Positions 43,702 to 53,770 are shown, counted from the first letter of the stretch. The stretch: 64,000 bases of DNA from Puia dinghuensis (GCF_014642875.1 NZ_BMJC01000001.1:1221335-1285334), one strand, 5' to 3'. Notes: a model not told the origin generated them from the letters alone. Numbers and translations: made by a program.

Positions 43702-44937
43702 CTAATTTTTATTTCGCCAGAATTCTCCCGAACAGAAATCCACATTGCTGCAGACCAACGACAACACCTTCGGCTTCGCCTGCTGGCAGCTGCCGATCCA
43801 GAACTCACAACCCAGACGCTTCGAGCTGACCCTGTCCCACAGCTGATAGCGCGGGTTCTCATAATAATGCCGGAAGTCCGCCAGCATACGCAGATACTGC
43901 GTGGAGGCATACCAGAAATTACCACAGAAATGGGAGATAGGAGGCATTTCCCGCCAGTTGACGCCGATGAGGTCATAGTTCGGCAGCTGCAGGATGCAAG
44001 TCTCCCAATTCTCGACCAGCTCACGCAGCATCAGCCTCCTCCACTTCGCCTTGTTCACGTCGGCGGGATTACTGACTCCCTTGCTGTGCAGGTAAAGCAC
44101 AAATCCTTCATATCTCCTGGCGAAGCTTTCGATGGCCAGCATGGCCGGTCTTTCAAAATTATTCAGATCCTGCTCCTGGAAAAGAACCTCCACCCGCATA
44201 TTCAGTTCCCTGGAAAGGGAATCCACCCAACACCGGTCGTCGTCAGAACCCAACAGGGTGAGGTTGACCCTATCGAAACCATTACGATGGAGATACTGCA
44301 TCTCCTCTTCACACACTTGTTTCCAGTTGTGCATACAGGCTACATGCAGAAACACCTCCACCAGCCGGCGGAGATATTGCGAGACTCCTATCTTGTACTC
44401 CACCAGCAGGGGATAGTGGAGTTCATAGCTCAGTTCATCGGGTAGCTTACGCAACAGGGGATGCTGATGCTGGGAGGTGTCGATAACGGCACAGCCCCAG
44501 TCCATATCGATCAGCGAACAGCGGTAATACAGCTCGTTGAATAACCGCAACGCCGCCTTCCACACCGTTCCGTTCCAGGCCGTCCCTTCGACATAGTCCT
44601 CGGGCCCCCGCTGGTGCCAGGCATCGGGGGGCATACAATCATGGATCACGACGATCCCACCGGGGGTAAGACAGCCCAATGCGTTGCGTACATCCTTCAG
44701 TGCCTGTTGCTCCGTATGATAACCATCGACGAAGATGAGGTCGAACTGCTCGAAGTTGCGGGAGAAAAAAGCATTGGAGTCCCCATGGAAGGTGGCGCCG
44801 GGCATGCGTCCCACACTCACCTTATAGGCACAGTTCACCCTGTCGAAATGCGCCTCCTTATCCTTGAAACCGATCTCGAGGTAGCTCTGGCCTTTGCGCT
44901 GGCGCAGCAATAAATTAATGAGTTGTGTCCTGTTCAC
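43702..44937 (-). CDS. Class I SAM methyltransferase fused to a glycosyltransferase-like domain
   Basis: The N-terminal part (about 1-150) is a Methyltransf_24-type SAM methyltransferase: QSYLEIGFKDKEAHF (glycine-rich loop region), FDLIFVDGYHTEQQ and GGIVVIHDCMPP. The C-terminal part (about 190-411) resembles glycosyltransferase-like proteins, with YLHSKGVSNP, ending in a Cys/Trp-rich tail. Its start overlaps the end of the 711-aa gene by 23 nt. Glycan-modifying genes inside an eCIS operon are unusual. It may decorate a particle protein or a surface glycan, but this is inference. No signal peptide is seen, so it is cytoplasmic. Confidence 0.75.
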   Translation of the reverse strand: MNRTQLINLLLRQRKGQSYLEIGFKDKEAHFDRVNCAYKVSVGRMPGATFHGDSNAFFSRNFEQFDLIFVDGYHTEQQALKDVRNALGCLTPGGIVVIHDCMPPDAWHQRGPEDYVEGTAWNGTVWKAALRLFNELYYRCSLIDMDWGCAVIDTSQHQHPLLRKLPDELSYELHYPLLVEYKIGVSQYLRRLVEVFLHVACMHNWKQVCEEEMQYLHRNGFDRVNLTLLGSDDDRCWVDSLSRELNMRVEVLFQEQDLNNFERPAMLAIESFARRYEGFVLYLHSKGVSNPADVNKAKWRRLMLRELVENWETCILQLPNYDLIGVNWREMPPISHFCGNFWYASTQYLRMLADFRHYYENPRYQLWDRVSSKRLGCEFWIGSCQQAKPKVLSLVCSNVDFCSGEFWRNKN

Positions 44938-47050
44938 GGCATTTTTGTAAAATGATCAGGCTTCCCGTAAGATAAACCTTGTGATATACTCCCGACGCCA
45001 GGAGTTCGTTGACAAAAGCCTGCACCCCCGGAGAATAGTCCGCATAGTCATGAAAGGCGGCATAAGCTCCCGGCCGCATCCACGGGGAAAAAAGGGGGAA
45101 ATCCCGCAGCAGGCTGACGTAGTCATGCAACCCGTCGATAAATAACAGGGAAATGGGTTGTTGCCAGTCGACCGCCAGCCCCACCCGGCCGTCATGGACG
45201 TCTATCGAATGGACCATCGCCTGCAAACAGAACGTCTTTATCAACCCCCCGAACAGCACGGTCGATTTGTCACGGCAACATCCTATCTCCACAATATGAT
45301 GGATATCCTCCGTTTCCTTACAGGCCTTCAGCGTAACCCCGCTCAGCACACCCTCCTCTTCATCACTCAGCCATCCGGCTGTCTTGTGCATCCTGGTGAT
45401 CAGCGGGACGATGCGCGAAGGAGTCCCGGTATACCCTTTGGCGCGCTTCCGGATATCGGCGCGCAGGGGATCCTCGAATTGGCGCGCTACCGGATGCATC
45501 CAGTAGACAGTTGACTTGCCCGTGGCGCATCGGACATCCTCCAGCGTCATGGGCTGCCGATACCTGACGTATTCATAACTGCATGGGTTATTCGCGATGG
45601 TATAACCAAGCAGCCGCACAACCGTCGGCAGGATCACTTCCTCCGAAGCCCAGATGGTCGAACGCTGCACCGTCTGCTGTAATAATTTGTTCTCCCTGAA
45701 CACGCGGGTCAGGTCGCGGATGGCATCGGCCATAAACACAGTGGAAGGCCAGAAGGTCCAGTGGACAAAAGCATTTTCCCCGTTTGGAAAACTGTCGAGC
45801 AGCGGTTTCCATAATCCGTATTCCCGCCAGGCCTGTGCGGCGATCTTGTTGCTGTTGTCTTCGCGGGCAACCCTCGAACACTGACTGGAGAGCATCCCGA
45901 TCCCGGCGCGGGAAGGCAGGGACTGCCCGAGGAAATGGGAATAGCCGCTCCGGACGGCCAGCTGGTCTGAATCGACGATCGTCAGCGTGTCGAAGGTGAA
46001 ATTCGCCAGCGCGAATTCCATACATCGAAGGGCGAAAGAATGCAGATACCCCCATTTCATGGGTACGGGGTTGGGATAGATATGCGCCCCGTATGACCCA
46101 AGCAAGGAATGATCCTGCAACAGCCGCTGGTCCTCACCGCCATTATATAACAGGATGAGGGAGTCGGGGTCATGGTGATGCAGGTTGCGCACCAGGTCGA
46201 TGACAGCCTCACGCTTCTCGTGCACCAGGCAAGCATAAATATTTTTTAAGGGCGCCCATCCCGGAGCCGGTGCCCGTCCCGGAGCCAGCGCCTGTCCCCC
46301 GGCCACCGCCGGCACGCTAACCGGCGCCGCACCAGACTCGGCACTCTCAGCCTGTCCCCCGGCGTGATAATAGGCCCAGTCTTCCTTCATGATGTGCTGT
46401 ATCTCCTCTACGGGATGAGGATGCCACCAGGGGCCTTCCGTCTTTTTGGGGCTGACATTCCGGTCATGGATCATATGCACGGAGATGGACACATCAGGCA
46501 ATACCGTGATGCGGTCGGCAGTCGTGCTCCAGACGAATAACCCGTCCATTCCTACATCGATGTCCGCAAAGCGATGGGCCTCCCAGAATTTTTTTCGGTA
46601 GCACAGCGAGCTCCCGATGAGCCACACCCGCTGGTCGCTGGGATAGACGTACTGATGGGCGCGATGATGACGCAGATCGTAATAGAGCAGCCGGTTGATG
46701 CCGCAGATATCGGTCTGCGCATGCAGCAAAGACTCCACCTGGTATTGCAGGCGGCGAACGGCATACCAGTCGTCGTCGTCCCAATGAGCGATGATATCGC
46801 CCCGGGCATATCCACAGGCCAGGTTCAATTTGGCGCCCAGCGTCATCTTCCGGGGAAACCGGTAATACCGGATATTCTCCGCCTCCGGCACCAGGTCCGT
46901 TACGGGATCCTCCCCGTCGTCGATAATGATCAATTCCTTCGCTTCATAGCCCTGCCGCAAAAAATACCGGATGGCATGCGGAACAAACTCCCGCCGGTTG
47001 TAGGTGGGCATGATGCACGAAAGAAAGGGTTGTTGCGTCTGGCTGATCAT
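44915..47050 (-). CDS. Multidomain glycosyltransferase (GT2) with C-terminal SAM methyltransferase
   Basis: This 711-aa protein starts with a GT-A family 2 domain: LSCIMPTYNRREFV, ELIIIDDGEDPV and HWDDDDWY (D91-94) with the DxD metal site. A linker with APGRAPAPGWAP repeats (about 255-275) leads to a second domain (about 276-560) with TLTIVDSDQLAV and other glycosyltransferase-like features. The last 130 residues (about 580-711) are a Methyltransf_24 domain (IVEIGCCRDKSTVLF, LLFIDGLHDYVSLL, GAYAAFHDY). It overlaps both neighbours (4 nt with the transthyretin-like gene, 23 nt with the 411-aa gene), so it is a true member of the eCIS operon. The glycan acceptor is unknown. Confidence 0.8.
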   Translation of the reverse strand: MISQTQQPFLSCIMPTYNRREFVPHAIRYFLRQGYEAKELIIIDDGEDPVTDLVPEAENIRYYRFPRKMTLGAKLNLACGYARGDIIAHWDDDDWYAVRRLQYQVESLLHAQTDICGINRLLYYDLRHHRAHQYVYPSDQRVWLIGSSLCYRKKFWEAHRFADIDVGMDGLFVWSTTADRITVLPDVSISVHMIHDRNVSPKKTEGPWWHPHPVEEIQHIMKEDWAYYHAGGQAESAESGAAPVSVPAVAGGQALAPGRAPAPGWAPLKNIYACLVHEKREAVIDLVRNLHHHDPDSLILLYNGGEDQRLLQDHSLLGSYGAHIYPNPVPMKWGYLHSFALRCMEFALANFTFDTLTIVDSDQLAVRSGYSHFLGQSLPSRAGIGMLSSQCSRVAREDNSNKIAAQAWREYGLWKPLLDSFPNGENAFVHWTFWPSTVFMADAIRDLTRVFRENKLLQQTVQRSTIWASEEVILPTVVRLLGYTIANNPCSYEYVRYRQPMTLEDVRCATGKSTVYWMHPVARQFEDPLRADIRKRAKGYTGTPSRIVPLITRMHKTAGWLSDEEEGVLSGVTLKACKETEDIHHIVEIGCCRDKSTVLFGGLIKTFCLQAMVHSIDVHDGRVGLAVDWQQPISLLFIDGLHDYVSLLRDFPLFSPWMRPGAYAAFHDYADYSPGVQAFVNELLASGVYHKVYLTGSLIILQKCREQDTTH

Positions 47051-48003
47051 GTGGAGGATTTACCTTTCAACAACGCCTTGATCTCACTCTGGTCTCTCCG
47101 GATGGCATCCAGCTCCTGCAACAAAATGGCGATCTGCTGATCCTTCTGCGCAAGCGCCTGCCTGTTCGCCGAAATTTCGGTCTGCATGGCTTTCATATCC
47201 GTATGCACAATGGGAGCACCCGGCGCAAGGGGATTCCCGGGCACATTCGTCACGGGCGTCGCAGACGTAGTGGCAGTCACCACCGAATAATACTTCACCG
47301 TCCCATTCACCTCGTATAGGTTCACCTTTTGCCCGGACTTCAACGGCGGTATCGCACCTGTCATCATCTTCAACGAGCTCGAATCCATCGACGGGCGATA
47401 GGGCAGCACCTCATTCACTTGTATATTCTGCGCGCGTAAATTGCTGGTAGCGGTCGCCACATCCTTGTTTACAACAGCATTGCGGCTCATGTTCACCTTC
47501 AGCGGCGTCAGGTTGATGTTCTTGATGTAGTTCGACACCATATCCCCTACCATACCCCAGGTGCCACTCAAAGTCGTCTTCCCCTCATTGAAAACACCCA
47601 AAAAGTCCGATTTCTGCACAAAATTCGCGATGTTCAACGCCTGCCGGGCGCCGAGGCGGTCCTTGCCGGAAACAGTCTGCACCTGCGTATACAGGTAAAT
47701 GGTCACATCTTCCTGCATCTTGCTGTTCCAGATGACATAATCGGCCGTATTGCCAAGCAGGTTCTTTCCATCCGCATCGTATACTTTAAAATAGAGGTCC
47801 GGCGGAGCGGGAAAATTATACTGCCGATATTCGATCCTGATAGTGAACCGGCCATTGCTGTCCGTGGTAGCCTTGCCCAGCGCGACGGTGATCTTGTTGG
47901 ATGCGTCCCAGGCTTGCACGGTCAGCCCGTTCCTGCCCCGGTTGGTGGCCCGGTCGAGTACTTCACCGGTTACTTCCATCGGAGATTCATTGATAGCTGC
48001 CAT
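47047..48003 (-). CDS. Transthyretin-like domain protein with C-terminal coiled coil (eCIS-associated)
   Basis: This 318-aa protein has an N-terminal beta-sandwich of the transthyretin/carboxypeptidase-regulatory type (about 8-105; EVTGEVLDRATNRG, VQAWDAS, GRFTIRIEYR). A middle part (about 160-245) contains SNLRAQNIQVNEVLPYRP and GQKVNLYEVNGT, loosely PASTA-like. The C-terminus is a coiled coil (about 270-318). It overlaps the glycosyltransferase gene by 4 nt and lies 2 nt after the DUF6519 gene. Beta-sandwich plus coiled coil suits a structural or fibre-associated protein. The function is unknown. Confidence 0.65.
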   Translation of the reverse strand: MAAINESPMEVTGEVLDRATNRGRNGLTVQAWDASNKITVALGKATTDSNGRFTIRIEYRQYNFPAPPDLYFKVYDADGKNLLGNTADYVIWNSKMQEDVTIYLYTQVQTVSGKDRLGARQALNIANFVQKSDFLGVFNEGKTTLSGTWGMVGDMVSNYIKNINLTPLKVNMSRNAVVNKDVATATSNLRAQNIQVNEVLPYRPSMDSSSLKMMTGAIPPLKSGQKVNLYEVNGTVKYYSVVTATTSATPVTNVPGNPLAPGAPIVHTDMKAMQTEISANRQALAQKDQQIAILLQELDAIRRDQSEIKALLKGKSST

Positions 48004-48005
48004 AA

Positions 48006-51000
48006 TTATTTCATTTTAGAGGTTGCTCCCATAACTGTACAACAGAACCGCGTCAGCGATTCCCTGACCACGGGCACTATCGGTATCGTCGAAAGCCAGT
48101 AGCCCACCGTCCTGAACGTCTTTACATATTTCCGCTTCCGGAAATTGCATATCTTATACACCCTGTTGCGCCGTATCTCCACACACCCGAGATAGATCTT
48201 CTCACCTGGCGTACAGGTGGGGCAGTCGATGAGGAATCGATCGCAGAAACTATCCTTAAAGAACTGCAGGAGGTGATGCAGCAGGTCCTGATAGGCGTCG
48301 AGTACCCCGGTGCGGTAGACATTGATGCTGTCGGTCGTCGACGGCGGATCGAGCGTATAGTCAGGCGGTGACGAGGTGTTGAAGACCTGGCTGAAATTGA
48401 TCACGGTAAGGGTATTGACGAACATATTCAGCACGTACCCCGTAGACCCATCCGCACTCACCGCAACAGCCATGGGATAAATCTGCACAGGTATCCGGAA
48501 ACCACTGCCCGCGGAGAGGTTGTTCAGATTGAGTCGGGCCGCCTTACACTGATCCGACATCGTTACCAGCAGGTAGTTACCGGTCACCGCCAGCCGGTTG
48601 TACGAATTTTGATCATTAAGAACAAGAGTGGTAAAAGGATTCGGGCCCGCGATCATATCTTCCAGTCCTAGTATCCAGCCCAGCGCCTTATGTCCGCTCC
48701 CGCCGGGGTCGTTACCGGTGACTAAAAGATATTCATTGCTGTACAACAGGTCGTTCTCCGCATCTACCCCGCTAAAGGGATGGCTTTGATAGTTGCCGCC
48801 CAGCAGGGTGGCGTTGGGGTCCATCGCAAAGATGATGATCTGGTCGAACGAGGTTTGTACCCCGCTCTGGTCCGACATCGCCGCAAAGATATACATGCCG
48901 TTGGGCTGATACCACGAGAACAGACCCGTGGCATTGAACACAGGCCCTATCTGTTTCGTAGCGAAAGCCGATGTTCCAATGGCCGAGATCTGGAAAAAGC
49001 CTTTGGTGACAACCGTCCCATACAGACTGATCGGGCTCGGCGGCGCCGGCGGTGACAGTGGCGCAGCAGCGGCGGATGCCCCTGGTGAAAATCCTATCCG
49101 CGCAAATTGTGTGGCGCAGGCCACGGAGGTAGACCCCCAGGTATAGGTGCCGCCTGCGGCAATGGTTGCAATGGCAAAATACGAGTCCAGGTTGTTCAGC
49201 ACACCCAGCACCACCAGCTGCGTCCCATCAGGAGAGATGGCGATATCCTGGATGACGATGCTCGTGCTGGCTGGGAAGGTAAGGATATTCAGCAGCTGCA
49301 TCGAAGCAAGATCATACATGTACACTACATTGCCGTTACCGGACGTATAGGCATATTGGCCGTCGGGACTGATCTGCAGCCGGTAATGGGTCTGCAACGG
49401 CGCACCGAATATCGTTTGCATCCCTGGGGCAATAGTATAGTCGGGAAAAGACCGGTCTCCGTCGAACATCCCGCAAAAGGTCTGGCTGGTCAGCAAGGTC
49501 TTCAGATCCTGGTAAAGACAATATAACAGCTGGTCTTCGTATTGTATCTCGACGCCACTACCCGTACAGTCGCTGCGCGTGCCTTGCACTCCGCTGAGAA
49601 AAGCGTATGGACCGCTGGCAGAGTTCAGCACCTGCGCCAGCAGGTTCAGCAAAGCCGTAAGCCGCCGCTGGCCTACAGGCACAGGAGCCACCGGCGTCAG
49701 CGAACCAAACTGCATCTTGATAAAGCTGATCAATTTCCCTACCGAATCGTCGTAAAAATCCTTTAGCAGCGTCCCTTCCAGCACCTCCTCCCAGAATGGC
49801 CGCTTGACATATTTCTCTACGGAAAAGGTAGGGGTGCCCGTCCCGCTGTTCAATATCAGGGCAACAGCTCCGCTGCCCTCGCCATTCAGATATTGTCTGG
49901 ACGCTTCTACAATGGGATAGGTCGCCTGCTGCTTTATCCGGATAACATTGCCCTCACAGTCGATGGCATACCCTTGCTTTATCGTGACGGTTTGCCGCAG
50001 ATAGCCACACACCACCTGCAGCCCACAGACGACCCCCGTTCCATGAAGGTACTTGTTGTGGTCCCGCATATTGTTGGCCGCACAAAGCTGGTCCAGGGCC
50101 TCTTGTACATTGACGGCGCCCGCCAGGTCACAGGTGCTGTTATTGAACTTTACATCTGAGGCATCGATCTCCGTGAGAGGCGGGAATTGACGCCGGCAAT
50201 CCTGCGGGGTTATCACCCCCCCGCTCACTTCGATCAGCGCCAGCCGGCAATAGTAATGATGAACTCCCATCGGCGGCTGCGCAATAGGGCTGGCCGCGGT
50301 CTCCGGAGTAAAAGGAGGCCATTCGATATTACCCGTCGCCGTGCGCGCCGGTATCATCCAGAAATCGCCGGGGCAGTATGTTCCATCATGAAACTGTATC
50401 TGGATGCCGTTCTCCAGGTCGATCCAGCTGCCGCCCTGCATTTTCATACCATCCGCAGAGGCATTGGTGGACTGGTCCCAACGCCGGAGTTTTAGCCCGG
50501 CCAGACCATTGTATTGCTCCACCGGGTCGCTCACCAGCACTTGCATCCCGCCAGGGGTAGGGGTAATGTCCTGGATGGTAACGAGGGGGTTGGGTTTCCG
50601 ATCGAGCGTCGACTCATCATCGACGACCTCTACCCATTGCCCATAGCCGAAACTCAGGGTCGCATTATCCCTGCCCAGGTCGGCGACGGTGATGGTCTTA
50701 TTATCGATATCATCGATGATGGTTTCCACCGTGGCATTGTCCCGCGACCATTTAAAGGTAGCCGTGGCCAACGGGCCGCCGTTCTGCACTTCGACGCGAT
50801 AGAGCTGGTTCTCCAGTCCCCTATAGCCCGAGGTCGGGGGCAGCACACAGGGGTTGGTAGGGTTAGCGGGCGTGACGACCCGGGCATTCATCCTGCCCGT
50901 CGGTCCGGCGATCTTTTGCTGCCAACCAGGGAAATAAGTGTCGCAGGTGACATCTCCACTCACCGGCTGGGGTAGCTGCCACAGCTTCACCTGCCACACA

Positions 51001-51572
51001 TTCTGCATCCGGATGGCCGTATCCGCTTCGCCCAGCGCCACCTCATGTATATGAGGGTCGTCATGGAAATTCACCTCCCGCTGCCAGGCATCCAGGTAGA
51101 CAAGGTAAACCCCGTCCTGTAGGGTGGTCACGGGAGGGCTCGACGGGGGACTGTCGGGCGGACTCGACAATGGACTGCCGGACGCACTGCCCGAACTCGC
51201 GGAACCGCCGCCGGCGCCACCCCCGGCAATATCGAAATAGCTCAGGTCAGGGTCAGGGTAATAAGGCTGATGTAAATACGTAGCCGCGGTGATCGTCTTC
51301 TCGAGTTCGCACAACAATCCGCCGACATAGATCCTGCCGGGCGATATTGTCAGGTCGCCACCACCCGCCACAGCGCCGATCTTGAATCCACCGCCTTTTT
51401 TAGGGACACCGGAAGTCCCGATCGTATCGACGGCTTCCGTCATGGTCCGGTGGCGTTCGATCTGCCATTGTTCGTTCCAGTCCGCATCCGTCTGTACGCG
51501 GCCCTGCTGAATGAGCACACCGCTGTAATGCTTCTCTTGTACAAATGAGTTACGTGAAGTATCTAGGGCCAT
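48006..51572 (-). CDS. DUF6519 protein with beta-propeller region, eCIS-associated
   Basis: I use the ATG at 51572 (MALDTSRNSFVQEKHYSG, 1188 aa); the frame opens 13 codons earlier. The N-terminal half has the DUF6519 pattern (YSGVLIQQGRVQTDADWNEQ, then GRIYVGGLLCELE) found in eCIS operons. A Pro/Ser-rich loop (GSPLSSPPDSPPSSPP) lies near 145. From about residue 740 there are propeller-like repeats (RLQISPDGQYAYTSG, IAISPDGTQLVVLG, VSADGSTGYVLN). A Cys-containing tail (CPTCTPG) follows. It sits between the gpI/beta-helix gene and the transthyretin-like gene and could be a peripheral baseplate or receptor-contact protein. Confidence 0.75.
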   Translation of the reverse strand: MALDTSRNSFVQEKHYSGVLIQQGRVQTDADWNEQWQIERHRTMTEAVDTIGTSGVPKKGGGFKIGAVAGGGDLTISPGRIYVGGLLCELEKTITAATYLHQPYYPDPDLSYFDIAGGGAGGGSASSGSASGSPLSSPPDSPPSSPPVTTLQDGVYLVYLDAWQREVNFHDDPHIHEVALGEADTAIRMQNVWQVKLWQLPQPVSGDVTCDTYFPGWQQKIAGPTGRMNARVVTPANPTNPCVLPPTSGYRGLENQLYRVEVQNGGPLATATFKWSRDNATVETIIDDIDNKTITVADLGRDNATLSFGYGQWVEVVDDESTLDRKPNPLVTIQDITPTPGGMQVLVSDPVEQYNGLAGLKLRRWDQSTNASADGMKMQGGSWIDLENGIQIQFHDGTYCPGDFWMIPARTATGNIEWPPFTPETAASPIAQPPMGVHHYYCRLALIEVSGGVITPQDCRRQFPPLTEIDASDVKFNNSTCDLAGAVNVQEALDQLCAANNMRDHNKYLHGTGVVCGLQVVCGYLRQTVTIKQGYAIDCEGNVIRIKQQATYPIVEASRQYLNGEGSGAVALILNSGTGTPTFSVEKYVKRPFWEEVLEGTLLKDFYDDSVGKLISFIKMQFGSLTPVAPVPVGQRRLTALLNLLAQVLNSASGPYAFLSGVQGTRSDCTGSGVEIQYEDQLLYCLYQDLKTLLTSQTFCGMFDGDRSFPDYTIAPGMQTIFGAPLQTHYRLQISPDGQYAYTSGNGNVVYMYDLASMQLLNILTFPASTSIVIQDIAISPDGTQLVVLGVLNNLDSYFAIATIAAGGTYTWGSTSVACATQFARIGFSPGASAAAAPLSPPAPPSPISLYGTVVTKGFFQISAIGTSAFATKQIGPVFNATGLFSWYQPNGMYIFAAMSDQSGVQTSFDQIIIFAMDPNATLLGGNYQSHPFSGVDAENDLLYSNEYLLVTGNDPGGSGHKALGWILGLEDMIAGPNPFTTLVLNDQNSYNRLAVTGNYLLVTMSDQCKAARLNLNNLSAGSGFRIPVQIYPMAVAVSADGSTGYVLNMFVNTLTVINFSQVFNTSSPPDYTLDPPSTTDSINVYRTGVLDAYQDLLHHLLQFFKDSFCDRFLIDCPTCTPGEKIYLGCVEIRRNRVYKICNFRKRKYVKTFRTVGYWLSTIPIVPVVRESLTRFCCTVMGATSKMK

Positions 51573-51598
51573 AGTCTTAGCATTTAATATGAATAGGT

Positions 51599-53770
51599 TT
51601 ATGAGGCACAAAAGATGCCCGCCTCCATGCTGAAGCGCAGGTATTCATCCAGTCGCGACTGCAGGTTAGCGATGCGTTGGGGTTGATAAAGAAGGTGAAA
51701 AGCGCCCATCTCCGCTCCGTCGTCAGCCCCCTGGCTGATGGCCACGGGACAGATAGCGCTCAACTGATAATAGCCCGGATCCCCATACCGCAGGGAGGTG
51801 AACGCGGGCTGCACCGTCACCGCCACGGCAGAACTTGCCGGTTGACAATGATAAGGCCTCGGGATACGCGAACCCGGCGGAAAATACGAGAACCGGGCAC
51901 ACCCTTGTTGCAGCCGTTCGGCCAGGACGGGTCCGGGCCAGGTATCATACTGCGACAGCCGCGAACGGAAAATGCTGTCGGAGGCATTTAAGATCATAGT
52001 ATATACTTTACCGTTAATAGTGCTGTTGATGGTATTCAGGCTGGCGCCGGGCCCCTGTCCCGAGAGGTCGGCAAAAGCGACTTCCGTCTCCTGCCCCGCA
52101 TCCAGTATGCTGTTGGTGATGCTGATAGTCGACCCGCCCACAGCCAATACCCTGCCCAGGATACAGCGGTCGACCGAGATCAGGATATCGGGCACCTCAG
52201 CCACCAGCCTGGGCAGAACAGGCTGGGCCGCTATCGGGCCGATGGCGGGTGTCGCCCCGGGCACCAGCGTACAGTGTTGCAGCGTGACGCTATGTAATGC
52301 ATTGGACCCACCGGTGGGACCCAGCAATGGCATATGCAGATAGCCTCCGGCGATGAGGAATCCATTGAGATGAAAGGCCGCCTCCGCACCTCCATAGACC
52401 TCCAACGCACCGTTGAGCACCAGTACAGGCCGGCATTCGTCGGCAGCCCGCAATTCGATCGTGGCGGCAGCAGCGATATGCACCACCGGCGTCTCGAAAT
52501 AATACCGGTTGCCCTCTACTTCCACGACACCTCCCGACACCGCCAGAAGATCGAGCGCGCTTTGTATCGTCGGCATATCGGTGGGCACACGTACTACCGT
52601 GGCTGGTCCGGTAGCGAATGTGGCCGATCGGCTGTATTCACCACCGCCGATATCGGCCGTCCATCCATAGTGATAGCTTGCCAGGACGTCGGCAGGTGGC
52701 GCCTGCGTCGCGGGAAAGGCCAGTCGCCCCCGCAGCGGGTCGATGGCCACCTTGTCCTGTGGCAGATTGTACCAGCCGGTCACCTGACCCGAAGCATCCC
52801 GCAGATCACCCAGATCGCAGATGGAGATATTTTCGGCCGCCACAGGCTGGCCTCCGGCATATATTGCCAGGCTCTTTCCCGTTCCGTAATAGGTGGACAG
52901 CCCCCTGTGAAGTACAGGCCGCAACAACGGCATCGGCACGTTGAGGGGCGTGGCAAGCGTAGTGATCGTTTCCTCGGACACGGGCAGGTTGTACAAAGCC
53001 CTGTCCATACCCAGCGCATCGAAGGTATAGCGCCGCATATCCACCTGGTATGGGGTCGCCATCGTCAGGGGATAGCTGTTGACACGCCAGAGAAAGACCC
53101 CCAGGTTGGGAATATTGTATTTACCCCGCAGGCTCCCGATACGCCGGACTTCAGCCGTATGCGGAGCCCGGTCGAAGGGGGTATTGAGCCAGGTCAGCAT
53201 CGGGCGATCACGGAGATCGATATACGATCGGTTGTCCGGTCGCAGATGATTCATGTATTGCGTGGTACAGAGCCATTTAAAATACTCGACGACACTGGCA
53301 TTCCATCCCGTTACATCCCGCGCCAGTTGTTCCACCACCGATGCCGTGCCCTTGCGGCGCCGGTAGCCGATGGTATTGGCGACGACGGGCCGCTGGCTAA
53401 AAGGCGCATCCGTTGCAGGCAGCAGCCCCTTCGTACCGATAAGGTCGCCGATATATGGCACCACCCACTCGGCACAGGTCTCGATAAACAGGTCGTCGTA
53501 CAGCTGATCGAGGTTCTCATCCAATACGGCGATCTGCCCGGCAAGGATGGAGACCAGGGCCTTCAGCGGTCCACGTTGCAGTTCATCGATCTGCAGACGA
53601 AGCCCATCCGCGGCCTCTCCATCGGGGTCCACCGCTTCCACTGCCTGCAGTTGCAGGGCCGCAATGGCCGCCCGCACCTGCGGCGTCAGCAGGGACTGGC
53701 CAACCGCACTGTCCCGTATCCGGTACAACGACGGTAGCAATTCATACAAGGTTTTCAGATCAAAGCTCAT
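51599..53770 (-). CDS. Phage tail gpI-like protein with beta-helix C-terminal region (eCIS baseplate)
   Basis: This 723-aa protein starts with a P2 gpI-like domain (LYELLPSLYRIRDSAVG, IGYRRRKGTASVVEQLARDVTGW, TPFDRAPHTAEVRR). A right-handed beta-helix-like stretch follows (about 400-620), with repeated I/V-rich short strands (VVEVEGNRYYFETPV, ITNSILDAG). In eCIS particles gpI-type proteins join the baseplate wedge to fibres. Its start overlaps the end of the baseplate J gene by 4 nt. Length is above plain gpI because of the beta-helix. Confidence 0.82.
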   Translation of the reverse strand: MSFDLKTLYELLPSLYRIRDSAVGQSLLTPQVRAAIAALQLQAVEAVDPDGEAADGLRLQIDELQRGPLKALVSILAGQIAVLDENLDQLYDDLFIETCAEWVVPYIGDLIGTKGLLPATDAPFSQRPVVANTIGYRRRKGTASVVEQLARDVTGWNASVVEYFKWLCTTQYMNHLRPDNRSYIDLRDRPMLTWLNTPFDRAPHTAEVRRIGSLRGKYNIPNLGVFLWRVNSYPLTMATPYQVDMRRYTFDALGMDRALYNLPVSEETITTLATPLNVPMPLLRPVLHRGLSTYYGTGKSLAIYAGGQPVAAENISICDLGDLRDASGQVTGWYNLPQDKVAIDPLRGRLAFPATQAPPADVLASYHYGWTADIGGGEYSRSATFATGPATVVRVPTDMPTIQSALDLLAVSGGVVEVEGNRYYFETPVVHIAAAATIELRAADECRPVLVLNGALEVYGGAEAAFHLNGFLIAGGYLHMPLLGPTGGSNALHSVTLQHCTLVPGATPAIGPIAAQPVLPRLVAEVPDILISVDRCILGRVLAVGGSTISITNSILDAGQETEVAFADLSGQGPGASLNTINSTINGKVYTMILNASDSIFRSRLSQYDTWPGPVLAERLQQGCARFSYFPPGSRIPRPYHCQPASSAVAVTVQPAFTSLRYGDPGYYQLSAICPVAISQGADDGAEMGAFHLLYQPQRIANLQSRLDEYLRFSMEAGIFCAS

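Noticed and set aside
52334-53737. 467-aa + strand frame
   Set aside because: It is antisense to the gpI-like baseplate gene, which has family motifs.
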